Of a stretch of 64,000 bases of DNA, positions 54,793-64,000 are shown piece by piece. Position numbers and translations under genes: made by a program. The stretch is taken from positions 186,001 through 250,000 of the forward strand of contig MU119221.1 in NCBI GenBank assembly GCA_014904845.1, in the 5' to 3' direction. Source of the stretch: Acephala macrosclerotiorum (taxonomy: Eukaryota > Ascomycota > Leotiomycetes > Helotiales > Mollisiaceae). Below the pieces are notes generated by a model. That model was given only the letters and a program-made list of their open reading frames with translations. It did no database searches and had not been told where the DNA came from. Every line of letters starts with the position of its first letter. Positions within the stretch are counted from its first letter, which is position 1.

Positions 54793-56221
54793 CGTGTTGT
54801 TTTTGAAATTGACAGGTCCAGGCTTGGTTTGAACTCTCCAAGAGTAATCGGGAGAGGAATTCCTCGTCAGATATAGAAATCTGGGGACCCTCAAAACGTA
54901 ATGGAGATGCACAAGAAATTGCTTCAAGGGATGGAGTTGAAGGGCTCAAAAACATCGATAGCCCGTAAGTACCACATTCGGCAGTAATTGTTAATTTATT
55001 ACTTTAGACAACCACGATAAAAGGCCATGCCGCAATCCGGCCAGACTGCATAACTGGTTCTCGTGCTGTATCCAATTGTTGGCTGCTCTCCGAAAAACCA
55101 AGCACCGCCATCCACTAGCATATTCTTAGCGCTAGTCTCATCAATAATCTAACCGCATCACTTGTTTCAGAGTTTGACGATAAAATTGATGTAGGATTAG
55201 CACAGCTGCCTTTGGGTAGGTCTCATATCAAGGGAAGGTAGCAGAGACAGGTAGCAGAGGCAGGGAGCAGAGGAGAGGCAGGGTGCAGAGATAGGGTGCA
55301 GAAACAGGGTGCAGAGACCGGGTTCAGAGACTAGGTTGTAGAGACAGGGTGTAGAGACTAGGTTCAGAGACAGGGTGCAGAGACTAGGGTGCGTGGTGCA
55401 CAGACCTGGACGATTTAGTGCGCGTTGAGATGCTCACAAGAATTTCATCACCCTCAGAGGCCATGAAACTCGAATATCAGAGATCTGAACTATTAATACA
55501 AGTTTGTATAAGTTTGGGTTAAAAAGTTCGAACCACTTACTCTACCGAAGCAAAGACGACTCCACCTAACAACGAATCTTTCGACACGTAAGTTTCCCTC
55601 GAAAATCTCGACCAGCGTCTAATATGTTTTTAGCGATCTCGAGATGTTTCATTTTGCGTCTCAAATCTTCCATCATAACACAATTACTATGGATACTGAA
55701 GATATCCTCTCGTTTCGCCCTCCGCCGGTCGTATACCCAAAAAGAAGATTCGGGGTTGTTTTCGCCCATTTTATTTTCCGCAACAATAACATCACGATTC
55801 GAAATCATAAACTCAACAATAATAATATTCAAGACACCAGTCCCGAATATTCCGACAGCACCTTTGGCGACACATGTACCGATGGCTTTACGAACTCCGC
55901 ATGGCAGATTGATGCTGGAGGGACAGACTCATGATGAGAAGTTGGCGGCGAATATTCTCGAAGCCAGGGTCAAAATCGATGAACAAGCTGCATGAAGAAT
56001 TGGTTCCGGCAAAAGGCCCTTGATGATATGTGTCTATTGCGTCTCGGAACCGTGCAAAGCAGTACTTTTGAACGCTTGAGATAATCCCTCATGCTGTTTC
56101 TAGTCAATAAAACTACATCACATCATATCCATTATGTGGAAATCGGCTGTGCAATTACTCGTCCGCCTCTCTTTTGATCCAAAATACTCTCCTTTTTCAT
56201 CTCTTACCTGTTATTCTAGCA
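54793..56221. other. Gene-poor stretch with minisatellite
   Basis: Holds the transporter's promoter, the minisatellite at 55238-55395 and overlapping open frames at 55566-55995 on both strands that I could not resolve into a gene. Confidence 0.45.
55238..55395. repeat. Degenerate minisatellite, GGGTGCAGAGACA units
   Basis: About eleven tandem, diverged copies of a 13-16 bp unit (GGTAGCAGAGACA, GGGTGCAGAGATA, GGGTGCAGAAACA, GGTTCAGAGACTA and so on). The unit is the reverse complement of the array at 49504-49541. Confidence 0.8.
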
Positions 56222-56674
56222 CTACCTGTGATTCTGTAAGATCAAAACTACTATAGGTGGAACAACCATCACAGCCAATAAAATGACAACAGCGGCAATT
56301 AAGCACAGCCGCCATTTATAATCCTCCCAACACATTCGTTTTCGTACTCTATTAGCCCCACGACGGAAGCCGCGAGACGATATAGCAAGATCGTCAGTCT
56401 TGTCTTGTAATGAATCCAGACGCTCTCCCCGTTGTGATATTTTATGGATGTTTTCTTGCATAACACTAAAAGTATCGTTAGCTTGCGCTTCCAGAGCACT
56501 GGTCATTTTGCCGTAGGTTGATGGGTCAAAAACTAGCATGGAAAATATCTGGGGTTGTAGCAGCTTGCAGCGGCAGGCGATATTTCCGGCATAATATAAC
56601 CTGTCAGCACCACTTCTAAGGCAACAGTTGCAGGTAAGAGAAATGGGGTCCTCTGGTGCCATAATGGGCACCAT
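56222..56674 (-). CDS. R-SNARE (synaptobrevin/Snc-like), unusual N-terminus
   Basis: A 150-residue open frame. Residues of about 58-120 are an [37 protein letters not shown] with the zero-layer Arg (QRG), then [13 protein letters not shown], followed by a C-terminal membrane anchor ([24 protein letters not shown]). This is the Snc1/VAMP plan for exocytic and endosomal vesicle fusion. Two oddities stand out. The usual juxtamembrane WWKD is CWED, and the first 50 residues are cysteine-rich ([17 protein letters not shown]), unlike the usual short polar tail. That part may be intron or a different first exon. The start (MVPIMAPED) is provisional. It is probably a diverged paralog. Confidence 0.7.
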   Translation of the reverse strand: MVPIMAPEDPISLTCNCCLRSGADRLYYAGNIACRCKLLQPQIFSMLVFDPSTYGKMTSALEAQANDTFSVMQENIHKISQRGERLDSLQDKTDDLAISSRGFRRGANRVRKRMCWEDYKWRLCLIAAVVILLAVMVVPPIVVLILQNHR

Positions 56675-56828
56675 GATTACGTAGTACTGACTCTGCTATT
56701 TTTAGTTTTACGCGGAAGCAAATCTTGGTCTTAGATGGAGCCGTTTGAGGATGCTCCACCTTGAATCGTACTTATGAGTACACGCGCTCGCATGTTCGGG
56801 CTTACTCAATTTCAAATCAAATTCAACA

Positions 56829-57704
56829 ATGGCACAGAGCAAAAGCTGGTTAAAAATAGGGGCCCTGGTGGTCTTCTCCTCTGCCGCTCTTTGTTGTGCA
56901 GTATTGGGAATTCAGTTACTGGCACAAGACAAGACGGCAAAAGCAGGCATTGCAACTTTAACCGTACGAACTTTTACCCCCTCTGGAACTGTTGCTTAGC
57001 TAATACGTTCTTAATCGCAGTTCAACTTTACCAACATCCATCTGCCGAACCCCTTAATCAAGCCGCGCTCTCTTCCAGGAAGCAACCTTATCCCAGCGCT
57101 CCAAAGCGAGGCTCAAAGCGCCGCAAGCGTGCTTGCGACAGCTACTGCCGCTGCCGGTAGCAAGATTCAGAGTGCTGCAGGTGCTGCTGAGACAGCTGTT
57201 GAGGCATTGATTCCAAGAAATTGTTCGCTTGGCACCAAGCAATTCTGCGTTGGGTTTAGCAATCATACGAACTGCAACGATCTGCCATTAAACGTTTCTG
57301 ATATAATACCAGAAGCTATCATAAGCTTTATCGGCGACGAAGCTCAGTCTCTTCAGCCTCTGGAAGGGATTATGGCAAAAGTCGCACCGACGATCATTCA
57401 AGGTTCTTTTGTTTTCGGCCTGGGATTCTTGGCTATTATGGCCACTATGTTTGTCATTGTAATATTCAGCCTACTTTCGGTTGCAGCTTTCTTTCTGAGA
57501 TTAGGGATTTGTTTATTAGCGGTATTATGCTTTGTTCCTTTTATTATACCCACTGCTATTTTATACCACGTACAATCGGAGATACAGGGTTTTGGGTCGA
57601 TTGTAGGGATAGAGAAAGGTTATGTGACTGGTCAGTGCATGGGAGCTCTTGTTTGTGCTGGTGTTATGATGTTGTTGACAATCTTTATGTCAATCTTTAT
57701 GTAA
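56829..57704 (+). CDS. Tetraspan membrane protein, SUR7/PalI-like plan
   Basis: A 272-residue product from exons 56829-56963 and 57021-57704 (gtacga donor, atcgcag acceptor). Helix 1 is at residues of about 9-30 (IGALVVFSSAALCCAVLGIQLL). An extracellular loop of about 115 residues follows, with an Ala-rich coil (SAASVLATATAAAGSKIQSAAGAAETAVEAL) and the cysteine segment CSLGTKQFCVGFSNHTNC with N-glycosylation sites. Three more helices are at about 165-195, 198-222 and 245-270. One long outer loop between helix 1 and three clustered helices matches SUR7/PalI-type cortical proteins in plan, but no diagnostic motif is certain. Confidence 0.6.
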
Positions 57705-58065
57705 GGAGAGTACAGAGCAAGTCGTCAGTGTTTCTTCCGGGTTTGTTTTTTTATTAGCTTTCATGTTTAACAGCCACTTGATATGTTACAAAAGATGTTT
57801 TAAATAGTCATGCTACAACTATCTTGCTTCATGTCACATTTCTATCCTCGTTGAACAAGCTCGGGGGTTTTCCTTTGATGCTTTGCAAAAACTATTACTC
57901 GAATACTTTCTTTTTGAGCTGTTGTAACTGGAGCAAAACTTAGTGTTTTAATTCCTTTATTGACTTCTGCAATGGGATGGAGATGGTTGGATTTCAAATT
58001 TATAGAGAAAGAAAGATCAAAACGGCCCGCCATCTAAAAAGTGGGTCCCAAAAACACGTGAGCCC
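57705..58065. other. Short intergenic stretch, no gene seen
   Basis: 361 bp between convergent genes; AT-rich. Confidence 0.4.
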
Positions 58066-58728
58066 CTAAAGTCCCATCCAAAGAGCAGGTGAGACTCCAC
58101 TATTAGTCTCTCTATCAAACCAGCAACCAGATACACCAACAAGCCTATTTTCGTCGCGGAAAAATTGCTCGATGCGGCGGACTAGTGATAACTTGTCCGC
58201 AGACGCCTTATATCCGTTGGCCCTTGAAAATGTTCGAAGGTGGATCAAATAAAGTCGTGCTCGGTCGGTCAAAACCACCTCTTCGAGTCCAGATAAATGA
58301 TCAAAGTATTGAATCATATTCTTTATCGAGGCTTCGTTTTGCACCTCCCAAGAGATCACTACTCTGTTGACTAGAGTTGGATTAGCGATAATCCCTGAAA
58401 TTTTCAAGTTCATCTGTACATCTCTCTTCGTGATCGCAAAGTAGTCGCAGGCCTGATTGAGGTAGAAGATTCTCCACCCAGGGATCCCAGGAATTTGTAT
58501 TGCAGTGCACTTTAAAGTACTCTTTGCCAGAGATCGGGAACGATGGCATACGTGTAAAGCCACTGGTAACGAGAAGCGGACGATCTTGCCATACCACCAC
58601 TCACGGAAACAATCCTCCCCGCTAATCGAGCGTGGCTCCGATAGAGTGATGTTCCATATTATATCCTGGAGCTCGAAAGGTAATTTAGGAAATTGAACAA
58701 AACTGCGAAGTACTCCTAGTGATGACAT
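58066..58728 (-). CDS. 2EXR-domain protein
   Basis: An intact 220-residue intronless protein. The N-terminal FVQFPKLPFELQDIIWNITLSEPRSI is the 2EXR motif (FxxFxxLPxELxxxIWxxxxxxPR) found in very large families in filamentous ascomycetes. LPVALHVCHRSRSLAKS is the usual second block, and IFYLNQACDYF is the third. The rest is variable. No biochemical function is known for the family. Confidence 0.82.
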   Translation of the reverse strand: MSSLGVLRSFVQFPKLPFELQDIIWNITLSEPRSISGEDCFREWWYGKIVRFSLPVALHVCHRSRSLAKSTLKCTAIQIPGIPGWRIFYLNQACDYFAITKRDVQMNLKISGIIANPTLVNRVVISWEVQNEASIKNMIQYFDHLSGLEEVVLTDRARLYLIHLRTFSRANGYKASADKLSLVRRIEQFFRDENRLVGVSGCWFDRETNSGVSPALWMGL

Positions 58729-59190
58729 AATTGAAGTTTCCCTTTAAATGTTATCGCTACAAAATTAGCCAGTCTTCTTGTGCTTTAATACACAACTTGG
58801 TACTAGGGTGGATACTCTGGGAAATATTTTTGGCATCAACTGTTTGAAGACCGCCCCGTAAGCACGAACAGCTCTTGTGTGGTCTGCTAATCTTAGGCAT
58901 CTATTTATAGATTCGTCACTTGTTTCTTCGTCAGCTTTTGCCTTACTAAGAATGGGTTGACTACTGCGAAGGCTTAGAGGGACCGGTTCTGGTTCCGAAG
59001 CCCAAACTTAGAACCGAATGATTGGCAGGGTTCTAGTTGCCCTACTGCGTCCATTTTGAGCTCCAGTCTTGCAGTTCGCAATCTTTTCCTTTAAACAGGA
59101 AAATACGCATAAACAAATTATTATTCCCAAAGTCAACAACTCAAAAATACTGTCCTCTAACGACTAGATATTGAAATACCATTCGAAAAC
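58729..59190. other. Divergent spacer between two 2EXR genes
   Basis: 462 bp with no gene; the two 2EXR genes are transcribed away from each other. Confidence 0.45.
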
Positions 59191-59985
59191 ATGGGAACCG
59201 CTAATCCTTCCGACTCCTTCCCAAGCTTCCCGAAGCTTCCGCTTGAGATACAATCGAAAATCTGGTCAAACGCCCTCACCCCAAGAACAATCGCAGTTGA
59301 GCCGAAATACGTTGGCCACACACCGCCAGGCACTCCGGGCATATGGACGGACTGGGAAGTGCGAATAAGAGCGACTCCAATACCCATCTTACAAGTTTGC
59401 CACGTGGCTCGGGCTGAAGTCTTGCGGAGGTATACAAAGCTAGGAAACGACGACGACGCAGCCGCTATTTACATTGATTTTTCTTGCGATACGTTGTATT
59501 TGGCTTGGACACATACACGTCCCTTGGATCTCTGCTTTCGTATTGCAGCAGCCTTTTTTTACCACCATCGCAAGAAAGTTCGATCTTTGGCCATAGATAT
59601 ATTTTACCTAGCAAATGGCGTCTGTGAGGCTCTTGTCGAATTAGAGGATTTCCACAGCCTCCAAGACCTAGTCTTTGTTGCTCCACGTCCCCGGGATTGC
59701 CTCGATAAACCCTGGTCTGAGAGGAGTGGCATTGTGCTTAAAGACATTGAAGCACCTTATCACTCAAATCATATAGAATTTGATATTCTATTTGAAATAG
59801 TTTGTACTTTCTATAAGAAGTTCCCAGGCATTTGCAACTCAGCATATCTTGCGGAGTGTCACGAGGTCCCGAATCAATTAACTGGGCATTTGAGGCACAG
59901 CCCCGACGGAGATGTTTTTGATATTGAAAGGGCTGAACGCCTAAGTGGAAGTGCTGCCCCTCGTTACACTTGGTTCAGAGAGTAA
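59191..59985 (+). CDS. 2EXR-domain protein
   Basis: An intact 264-residue intronless protein. SFPSFPKLPLEIQSKIWSNALTPRTI (about residues 9-34) is the 2EXR motif; IPILQVCHVARAEVLRRY and IDFSCDTLYL are the second and third blocks. It is a diverged relative of the neighbour at 58066-58728, pointing to local expansion of the family. Function unknown. Confidence 0.85.
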   Translation: MGTANPSDSFPSFPKLPLEIQSKIWSNALTPRTIAVEPKYVGHTPPGTPGIWTDWEVRIRATPIPILQVCHVARAEVLRRYTKLGNDDDAAAIYIDFSCDTLYLAWTHTRPLDLCFRIAAAFFYHHRKKVRSLAIDIFYLANGVCEALVELEDFHSLQDLVFVAPRPRDCLDKPWSERSGIVLKDIEAPYHSNHIEFDILFEIVCTFYKKFPGICNSAYLAECHEVPNQLTGHLRHSPDGDVFDIERAERLSGSAAPRYTWFRE

Positions 59986-60591
59986 ACGGGAATAGGGAGA
60001 ACAGGAGAGATTTGAGACGTTCACTGATAAGGCGATAATGAGCAAAGCGCGGCAATAGAAGGAGAACAGCAATAGAGAGTATGTGATATAAACTGTATTT
60101 TGCCACCTACGATTACTTCAAATCAAATCAAATAAGCAAAATAAGACATGTTAAATGCAAACCTCTTAAGAAGGAGCAGCCGGGAATCATGAGAACGTCC
60201 TATCTATTTCGTCTCCAGAGCCAAGCCTCAAACCTCTCGCCTTCCAACGTCTTTGGAATCATCTTTTCAAACAGTCTCCATCTACTCGATGTCCCAAACA
60301 AACGATGCTCTGCTTGCCTCGCCACAAGAGACTTCGCACGAGCGGTTAGCGCCAACATCCTTTCCACAATATCCTTTCCACAATATCCTTTCCACAATAT
60401 CCTTTCCACAATATCCTTTCCGTGGTATCTTTTTCACAACACAATCTGGCCGCATGATTCGGATTTATTGAGCTATGGCGCACTTATCGAAAAGAAGATC
60501 TCCGTTTTCTCCAAATGGATGTAGAGTCTAAAGAGTTGAAACTACTGCTCGTGTCACTATTATCATCAGTCGAATTCGCATATAGCCATAG
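59986..60591. other. Intergenic with a 14-bp minisatellite
   Basis: About 0.6 kb; the array at 60361-60416 is the only notable feature. Confidence 0.5.
60361..60416. repeat. 14-bp minisatellite, four exact copies
   Basis: TTTCCACAATATCC repeated four times head to tail without a mismatch. Confidence 0.9.
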
Positions 60592-61708
60592 TCATCGGTC
60601 GAATTCTTGGGCATCAAGGTTCTTTGGTACCTCTTCCTTCGACTGCTCCCAGCTCTCCGAAAAGCCAAAGGCCATATGATCAGCCGGATTTGCCATGAAA
60701 GATGTCTCATAGGCCTTTTGAGCAAATACGCTTGCTCGGGCTTCGTCGCCATGTGTGATGCATATTTGGAAGGCGTCGTAATAGACTCGCGCCACTCTAG
60801 GGTCGGTGATAGCCTCTATCTCATAAAGCGACAGCAACTCGCGACAACGGGCAAGTGCGATTCTTGGACTCTCTATAACAGTGTCTGAGTCGCCAATCCC
60901 ATTGTCAAGAAGTTGCATCCGTAATTGGCGAGCATCGCTAATCTTAAGGGCTTCATCTGTAAAAGAGCAGAGATCGCATGTACAATCGAAGCCGTAACTC
61001 CTTTTCAATCGCTGCATTCGCGGCTGAGAAGAACCACTAAGGTTATACGAGATGGTAATCTCTTTCCTCTTCTTAATATCTCTAATGGCGTGAATTGTTT
61101 CGTGTTCAGTCGAAGAATTCCAGGTATATTGTGTGTTTGGGCGACAGCTGTGATTGATTCGGCTTATAATAGGGAAGATTCTACCAACGCTAGAACCTGG
61201 ACCTAGAGATAGAGCATTGGTCTTGACGATGCCAGTCAGCGGGTAAGAATCGCCGGGTGTACTATTGTAGAGGAAACGGAAAGCCCCTCGGTCGTCTTGC
61301 GAGAGTAGATTGAGTTTTCTCTGAATCTCTTTTTCAATGACTGGCAGTTCTGACCCAAAACCCTGTATCTGGAAGAGCGGCTTGTCAGAGAGAATTCTCG
61401 TGCCCTTTGAGATGTCTTGCACTGCGATGAGTCCTTGGCCCTTGCCTGGAAGAGGCGTCAAGATGTAGAGTTTCGACGTCGCGTTATCCTTTCTTGAAAA
61501 TTCGACCTCCTTCTCGGGTTTGTCATCACAATCTATCAGACCTGGCACAAGTGGTTCGAATGGCGTGTCAAAGCCGACAGGGAGAATGTCTTCGTCGTGA
61601 TTGATCAATGGAGAGATGTTGGCCAAGAGCACGCTCGTTGCCAAACGAACGACCGCACTTCTCGCACTTGACCTGTTTTGGACCAGGCTTTTTAAACCTG
61701 CGCATCAT
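60592..61708 (-). CDS. SET-domain (SMYD/SET5-like) protein with frameshifted N-terminal C2H2 finger
   Basis: The main frame (61644-60592) encodes about 350 residues. A split-type SET domain has GQGLIAVQDISKGTRIL, then SRINHSCRPNTQYTW (AdoMet/peptide-binding motif), then ITISYNLSG and FDCTCDLC with post-SET cysteines, and a helical C-terminus. There is no ATG near its start. The preceding frame, from 61708, encodes MMRRFKKPGPKQVKCEKCGRSF...NERALGQH, the first part of a C2H2 finger (C-x2-C-x12-H). One base of shift at about 61620-61625 would join it to SPLINHDED and complete H-x5-H. No intron fits. The gene is either frameshifted in nature, a sequencing error, or a rare programmed shift. SMYD-like proteins methylate lysines on histones or other proteins. 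Confidence 0.75.
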
Positions 61709-62152
61709 GAATAGAATGTATGCGGATATTGACAGGCAAAGGGATCTGTTGACAATAATATAAAGGATGAAAAGGTGATCGTAAAACTTCAACGATGAAA
61801 ACGACCAAAGCTGCATTGTGACGTAGCACTCCTTTTTGGACGAACCATAAGACTGCTTAGTCATCACAACCTGCCTCTCATGCAGGTAGCCACAACCGGT
61901 GCGGCTCGCGCCGGCATACACCTTTTCACTTCGTTTCAAGGCAATCCTTGTGTCAAAATTGACTCAGTCGTCCAAGTTTAGCAGGGAATTTCTCTCGCAT
62001 TGACTTAGTACCGTTCAATCGAAATTAGAGTACTAAACTACTTATATTTAAAACAGGTTCTTTTCAACAAAATCAAAAACAATTAGAATCCCTCAAACAA
62101 ATCTATTATCTTCGAAATGAAATATTGAAATTTGAAATCTCCAAACGTATTC
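61709..62152. other. Short intergenic stretch, no gene seen
   Basis: 444 bp between two minus-strand genes. The upstream in-frame extension of the zinc-finger frame (to 61939) has no coding character. Confidence 0.4.
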
Positions 62153-63192
62153 TCAAGACAATGTCAAAACCACTGGCCCCGCTAGCGTCGCAAGAGCAAG
62201 ATCGTCGGAATTATCCGGTTGTTGCGTTGTCACTACTGCAAATGCTGCCCCATTCATTCCTGGTGGTGCGGCTGCTGTCCCTTTCCCCTTTGCCGTAATA
62301 TTCAACGGCGTATACACCGGTGTATTGAGCTGGTTAACCCAGCCAACTAGCAACTGCTTGCCAGCTTCTGTAACGAACGTCATCTGCGCCGGATCCCACT
62401 CAAACTCTCGAAGAGATGACTTGGTAGAGTTGGCTGCAATTGGATCCGAAACATTTAGGGTAGGCAGTATAGGCAATGGAATCTCAACACAGCAAGATCC
62501 GGGGACGATAAACGAGAGGGCGAGGTTGTATGCCCAAATGTCGCTGATGCCGGTGTCAAAAGGCGCTGGATTAGGTACCTTCCCTTCGAGATGCCGGAAG
62601 AAAGCGTCGTGACGGGCCTCGACAGTGAGGATCGATGATACGGATTGTATAAGCAGTGGATCCGTGATCGCGAGGCGTTCAGACAGCCCGATAGTTGCAC
62701 CAATGCCGACGGAGGTGATTATATTGGCAAGCTCGAAGAATTCCTCAGTAGAGTTAACTGGGAAGGAGTAGTTGCAAGGGGGGACGGGATAGGCGTCATA
62801 GGTTTCAAGGAGATCAATGATAGTGGCAACGTGCACCTCTTCTTGCTATACGGGCATCAGGTTAGCGTTCGCAGATTAGGAGCAAGACTACTTACAGCAG
62901 CAATCTTGGTGACGACCTCGATGGTGTCGTTCGGATACCCATTTGCACTCCACTTTGTAATATTGGCCAGGCCAGCCTGGAAGAATGATACCTCCAAGTT
63001 TTCGAGAAAGAGGGCTAATTGAAAATCCTTGACTGCACTTGTTGATATGGATGATGGCATGTCAAAGTCGGGCGAGCTGCCTCCTGCTACGTCTGTGGTG
63101 TTGTTGCAAAGCGGTGCTGCGGCGACAAGGCTTCCTACAACAACAACAGAAGACGCGTAAAGAAGACCGTTCATAGCGACAGGAGAGTGCAT
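62153..63192 (-). CDS. Secreted ferritin-like protein, Rds1 family
   Basis: A 329-residue product. Minus-strand exons are 63192-62896 and 62845-62153 (gtaagt donor, gtatag acceptor) joining VVTKIAA to QEEVHVAT. A signal peptide is at residues 1-25 (NGLLYASSVVVVGSLVAAAP). The ferritin-like four-helix region contains FQLALFLENLEVSFFQAGL, then EEVHVATIIDLLE, and SILTVEARHDAFFRH with Glu/His residues placed like di-metal ligands. N-glycosylation sites are frequent. The C-terminus is beta-rich. It matches the fungal Rds1 (stress/starvation-induced) family. Activity is unproven. Confidence 0.85.
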
Positions 63193-63608
63193 ATCTGTGT
63201 TTGAAAGAGAAAAGAATGAGCTGGATCGAAAGTTGGTGGTGAGAGAACTGGTTAGGTAGAGGATCCCTTTGATCTTATTTAATACCGGAAAGATGGCGTA
63301 TTACACGGGTCTCATTTCTGACCCTTTCCGTGAGTCATCCTTGGTGGCAGCTAATAATAGACGCGGTGCCGATTTCAGATCCCAATAATCACTTCCAAGT
63401 TTTAATTCGGGAGACACCCTTGAGTTTCCACGAGGTGTAGCTCCGTAAGCAATATGGGTCCAGTATGACACCCTTGAGACTATGGTGGCCAATTCTGGTC
63501 CCAATTGTTCGAACCGTCTTGCGCTATTGCGCTTGCTTCAATAAGTCGACAAACTATAAAACAAGTACACGCAACTAAGCAGCAACCTTCTACTCTGTTA
63601 TACACAGT
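63193..63608. other. Promoter-side spacer, no gene seen
   Basis: 416 bp; probable promoter of the Rds1-like gene. Confidence 0.4.
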
Positions 63609-63986
63609 ATGTTTTTGGGATGTGGATTAATGGTGGTAGGACCGAGGAGATCTGATGGCAGGCCAAGGGCGAAACGGTACTGTGGTGTCGGTATGATGTT
63701 TCGAAAGCCGAAATGGATATCCTGTCGGAAGACATTGAACGCTGTATCCGACGGCCAATCTTGTTCCGACGACGTTCCTCCAAGCTATACTGATACACCA
63801 AGTGAAAGCAAGTTCGAAGGCTTGCCTGAGCTACTCGCATCATTCGACCCGCACGAATGGAACCCAGACGGATTACTAAAGCGGTTCCGTGAAAGAAGAT
63901 CTCGCGATAGATCTCGCGAAAGGCGATCTAATGCTCCATCGCCGGAATCTACAGTGGAAGAGAAGTTTCATGGAGAGTGTGACTGA
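63609..63986 (+). CDS. Small Arg/Ser-rich hypothetical protein
   Basis: A 125-codon open frame; ATG choices are 63609 and about 63690 (MMFRKPKWIS). The product is polar with an acidic middle (LPELLASFDPHEWNPDGLL) and an Arg/Ser-alternating tail (RFRERRSRDRSRERRSNAP). No domain is recognised and the window ends soon after, so it could be part of a longer gene. Confidence 0.35.
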   Translation: MFLGCGLMVVGPRRSDGRPRAKRYCGVGMMFRKPKWISCRKTLNAVSDGQSCSDDVPPSYTDTPSESKFEGLPELLASFDPHEWNPDGLLKRFRERRSRDRSRERRSNAPSPESTVEEKFHGECD

Positions 63987-64000
63987 CATCAAAGTCTAAG

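Noticed and set aside
55566..55995. Overlapping frames on both strands before the R-SNARE gene
   Set aside because: Neither strand gives a consistent exon chain with a start and splice sites.
43437..64000. A complete Starship giant transposon led by the DUF3435 gene
   Set aside because: No terminal repeats, target duplication or empty site could be seen, and conserved housekeeping-type genes follow within 7 kb.
1..64000. tRNA, rRNA or CRISPR features
   Set aside because: No cloverleaf, ribosomal or spaced-repeat array was recognised by eye; a covariance-model scan would be needed to exclude small RNAs.

Overview
The window is nuclear DNA of a filamentous ascomycete (Pezizomycotina). Genes carry short GT-AG introns (about 48-110 bp) with recognisable branch sites. 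Families typical of the group are present: Zn2Cys6 regulators, 2EXR and DUF3435 proteins, SET9, PET191 and an Rds1-like ferritin-like protein. Gene-rich stretches alternate with AT-rich islands whose repeat copies differ almost only by transitions, the mark of repeat-induced point mutation (RIP). The class (perhaps Leotiomycetes) is a guess. One 810-base assembly gap lies at 4735-5544. Exon joins were worked out by hand from splice sites and reading frames.

Layout. 1-3.7 kb: end of an Ecm33-like wall/membrane glycoprotein, then an MFS transporter. 3.7-6.4 kb: AT-rich island around the gap. 6.4-13.3 kb: a coiled-coil protein, a formate/nitrite-type channel, a divergent fluoride exporter and a broken dienelactone hydrolase. 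13.3-18.7 kb: repeat island with three palindromic mini-elements, a TA-flanked inverted-repeat element holding a copia Gag remnant, and an orphan open frame. 18.7-20.0 kb: a bZIP factor. 21.0-31.1 kb: an apparent sugar-acid catabolic cluster (GRE2-like reductase, sugar transporter, Zn2Cys6 regulator, L-galactonate/L-fuconate-type dehydratase, and a divergent DHDPS-family aldolase). 31.5-42.7 kb: an F-box-like protein, a prolyl-4-hydroxylase-like dioxygenase, a decayed secreted protein, PET191/COA5, a steryl-ester lipase and a small secreted cysteine-containing protein.

43.4-49.3 kb is accessory. Its main gene is a 1087-residue protein joining a DUF3435 tyrosine-recombinase-like core, zinc-finger motifs and two C-terminal chromodomains; a coiled-coil gene and a zinc-ribbon fragment follow. 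49.8-54.8 kb holds a SET9-like methyltransferase, a PAQR receptor-like protein and a DHA2 transporter, bracketed by inverted copies of one minisatellite unit. 56-64 kb holds an odd R-SNARE, a tetraspan membrane protein, two 2EXR proteins, a SET protein whose N-terminal zinc finger is frameshifted, an Rds1-like protein and a small uncertain gene.

The points most worth a second look are the DUF3435-zinc finger-chromodomain fusion, the sugar-acid cluster with its shared divergent promoter, the formate/nitrite channel paired with a fluoride exporter, the nested RIP-marked palindromes, and several recently broken genes.
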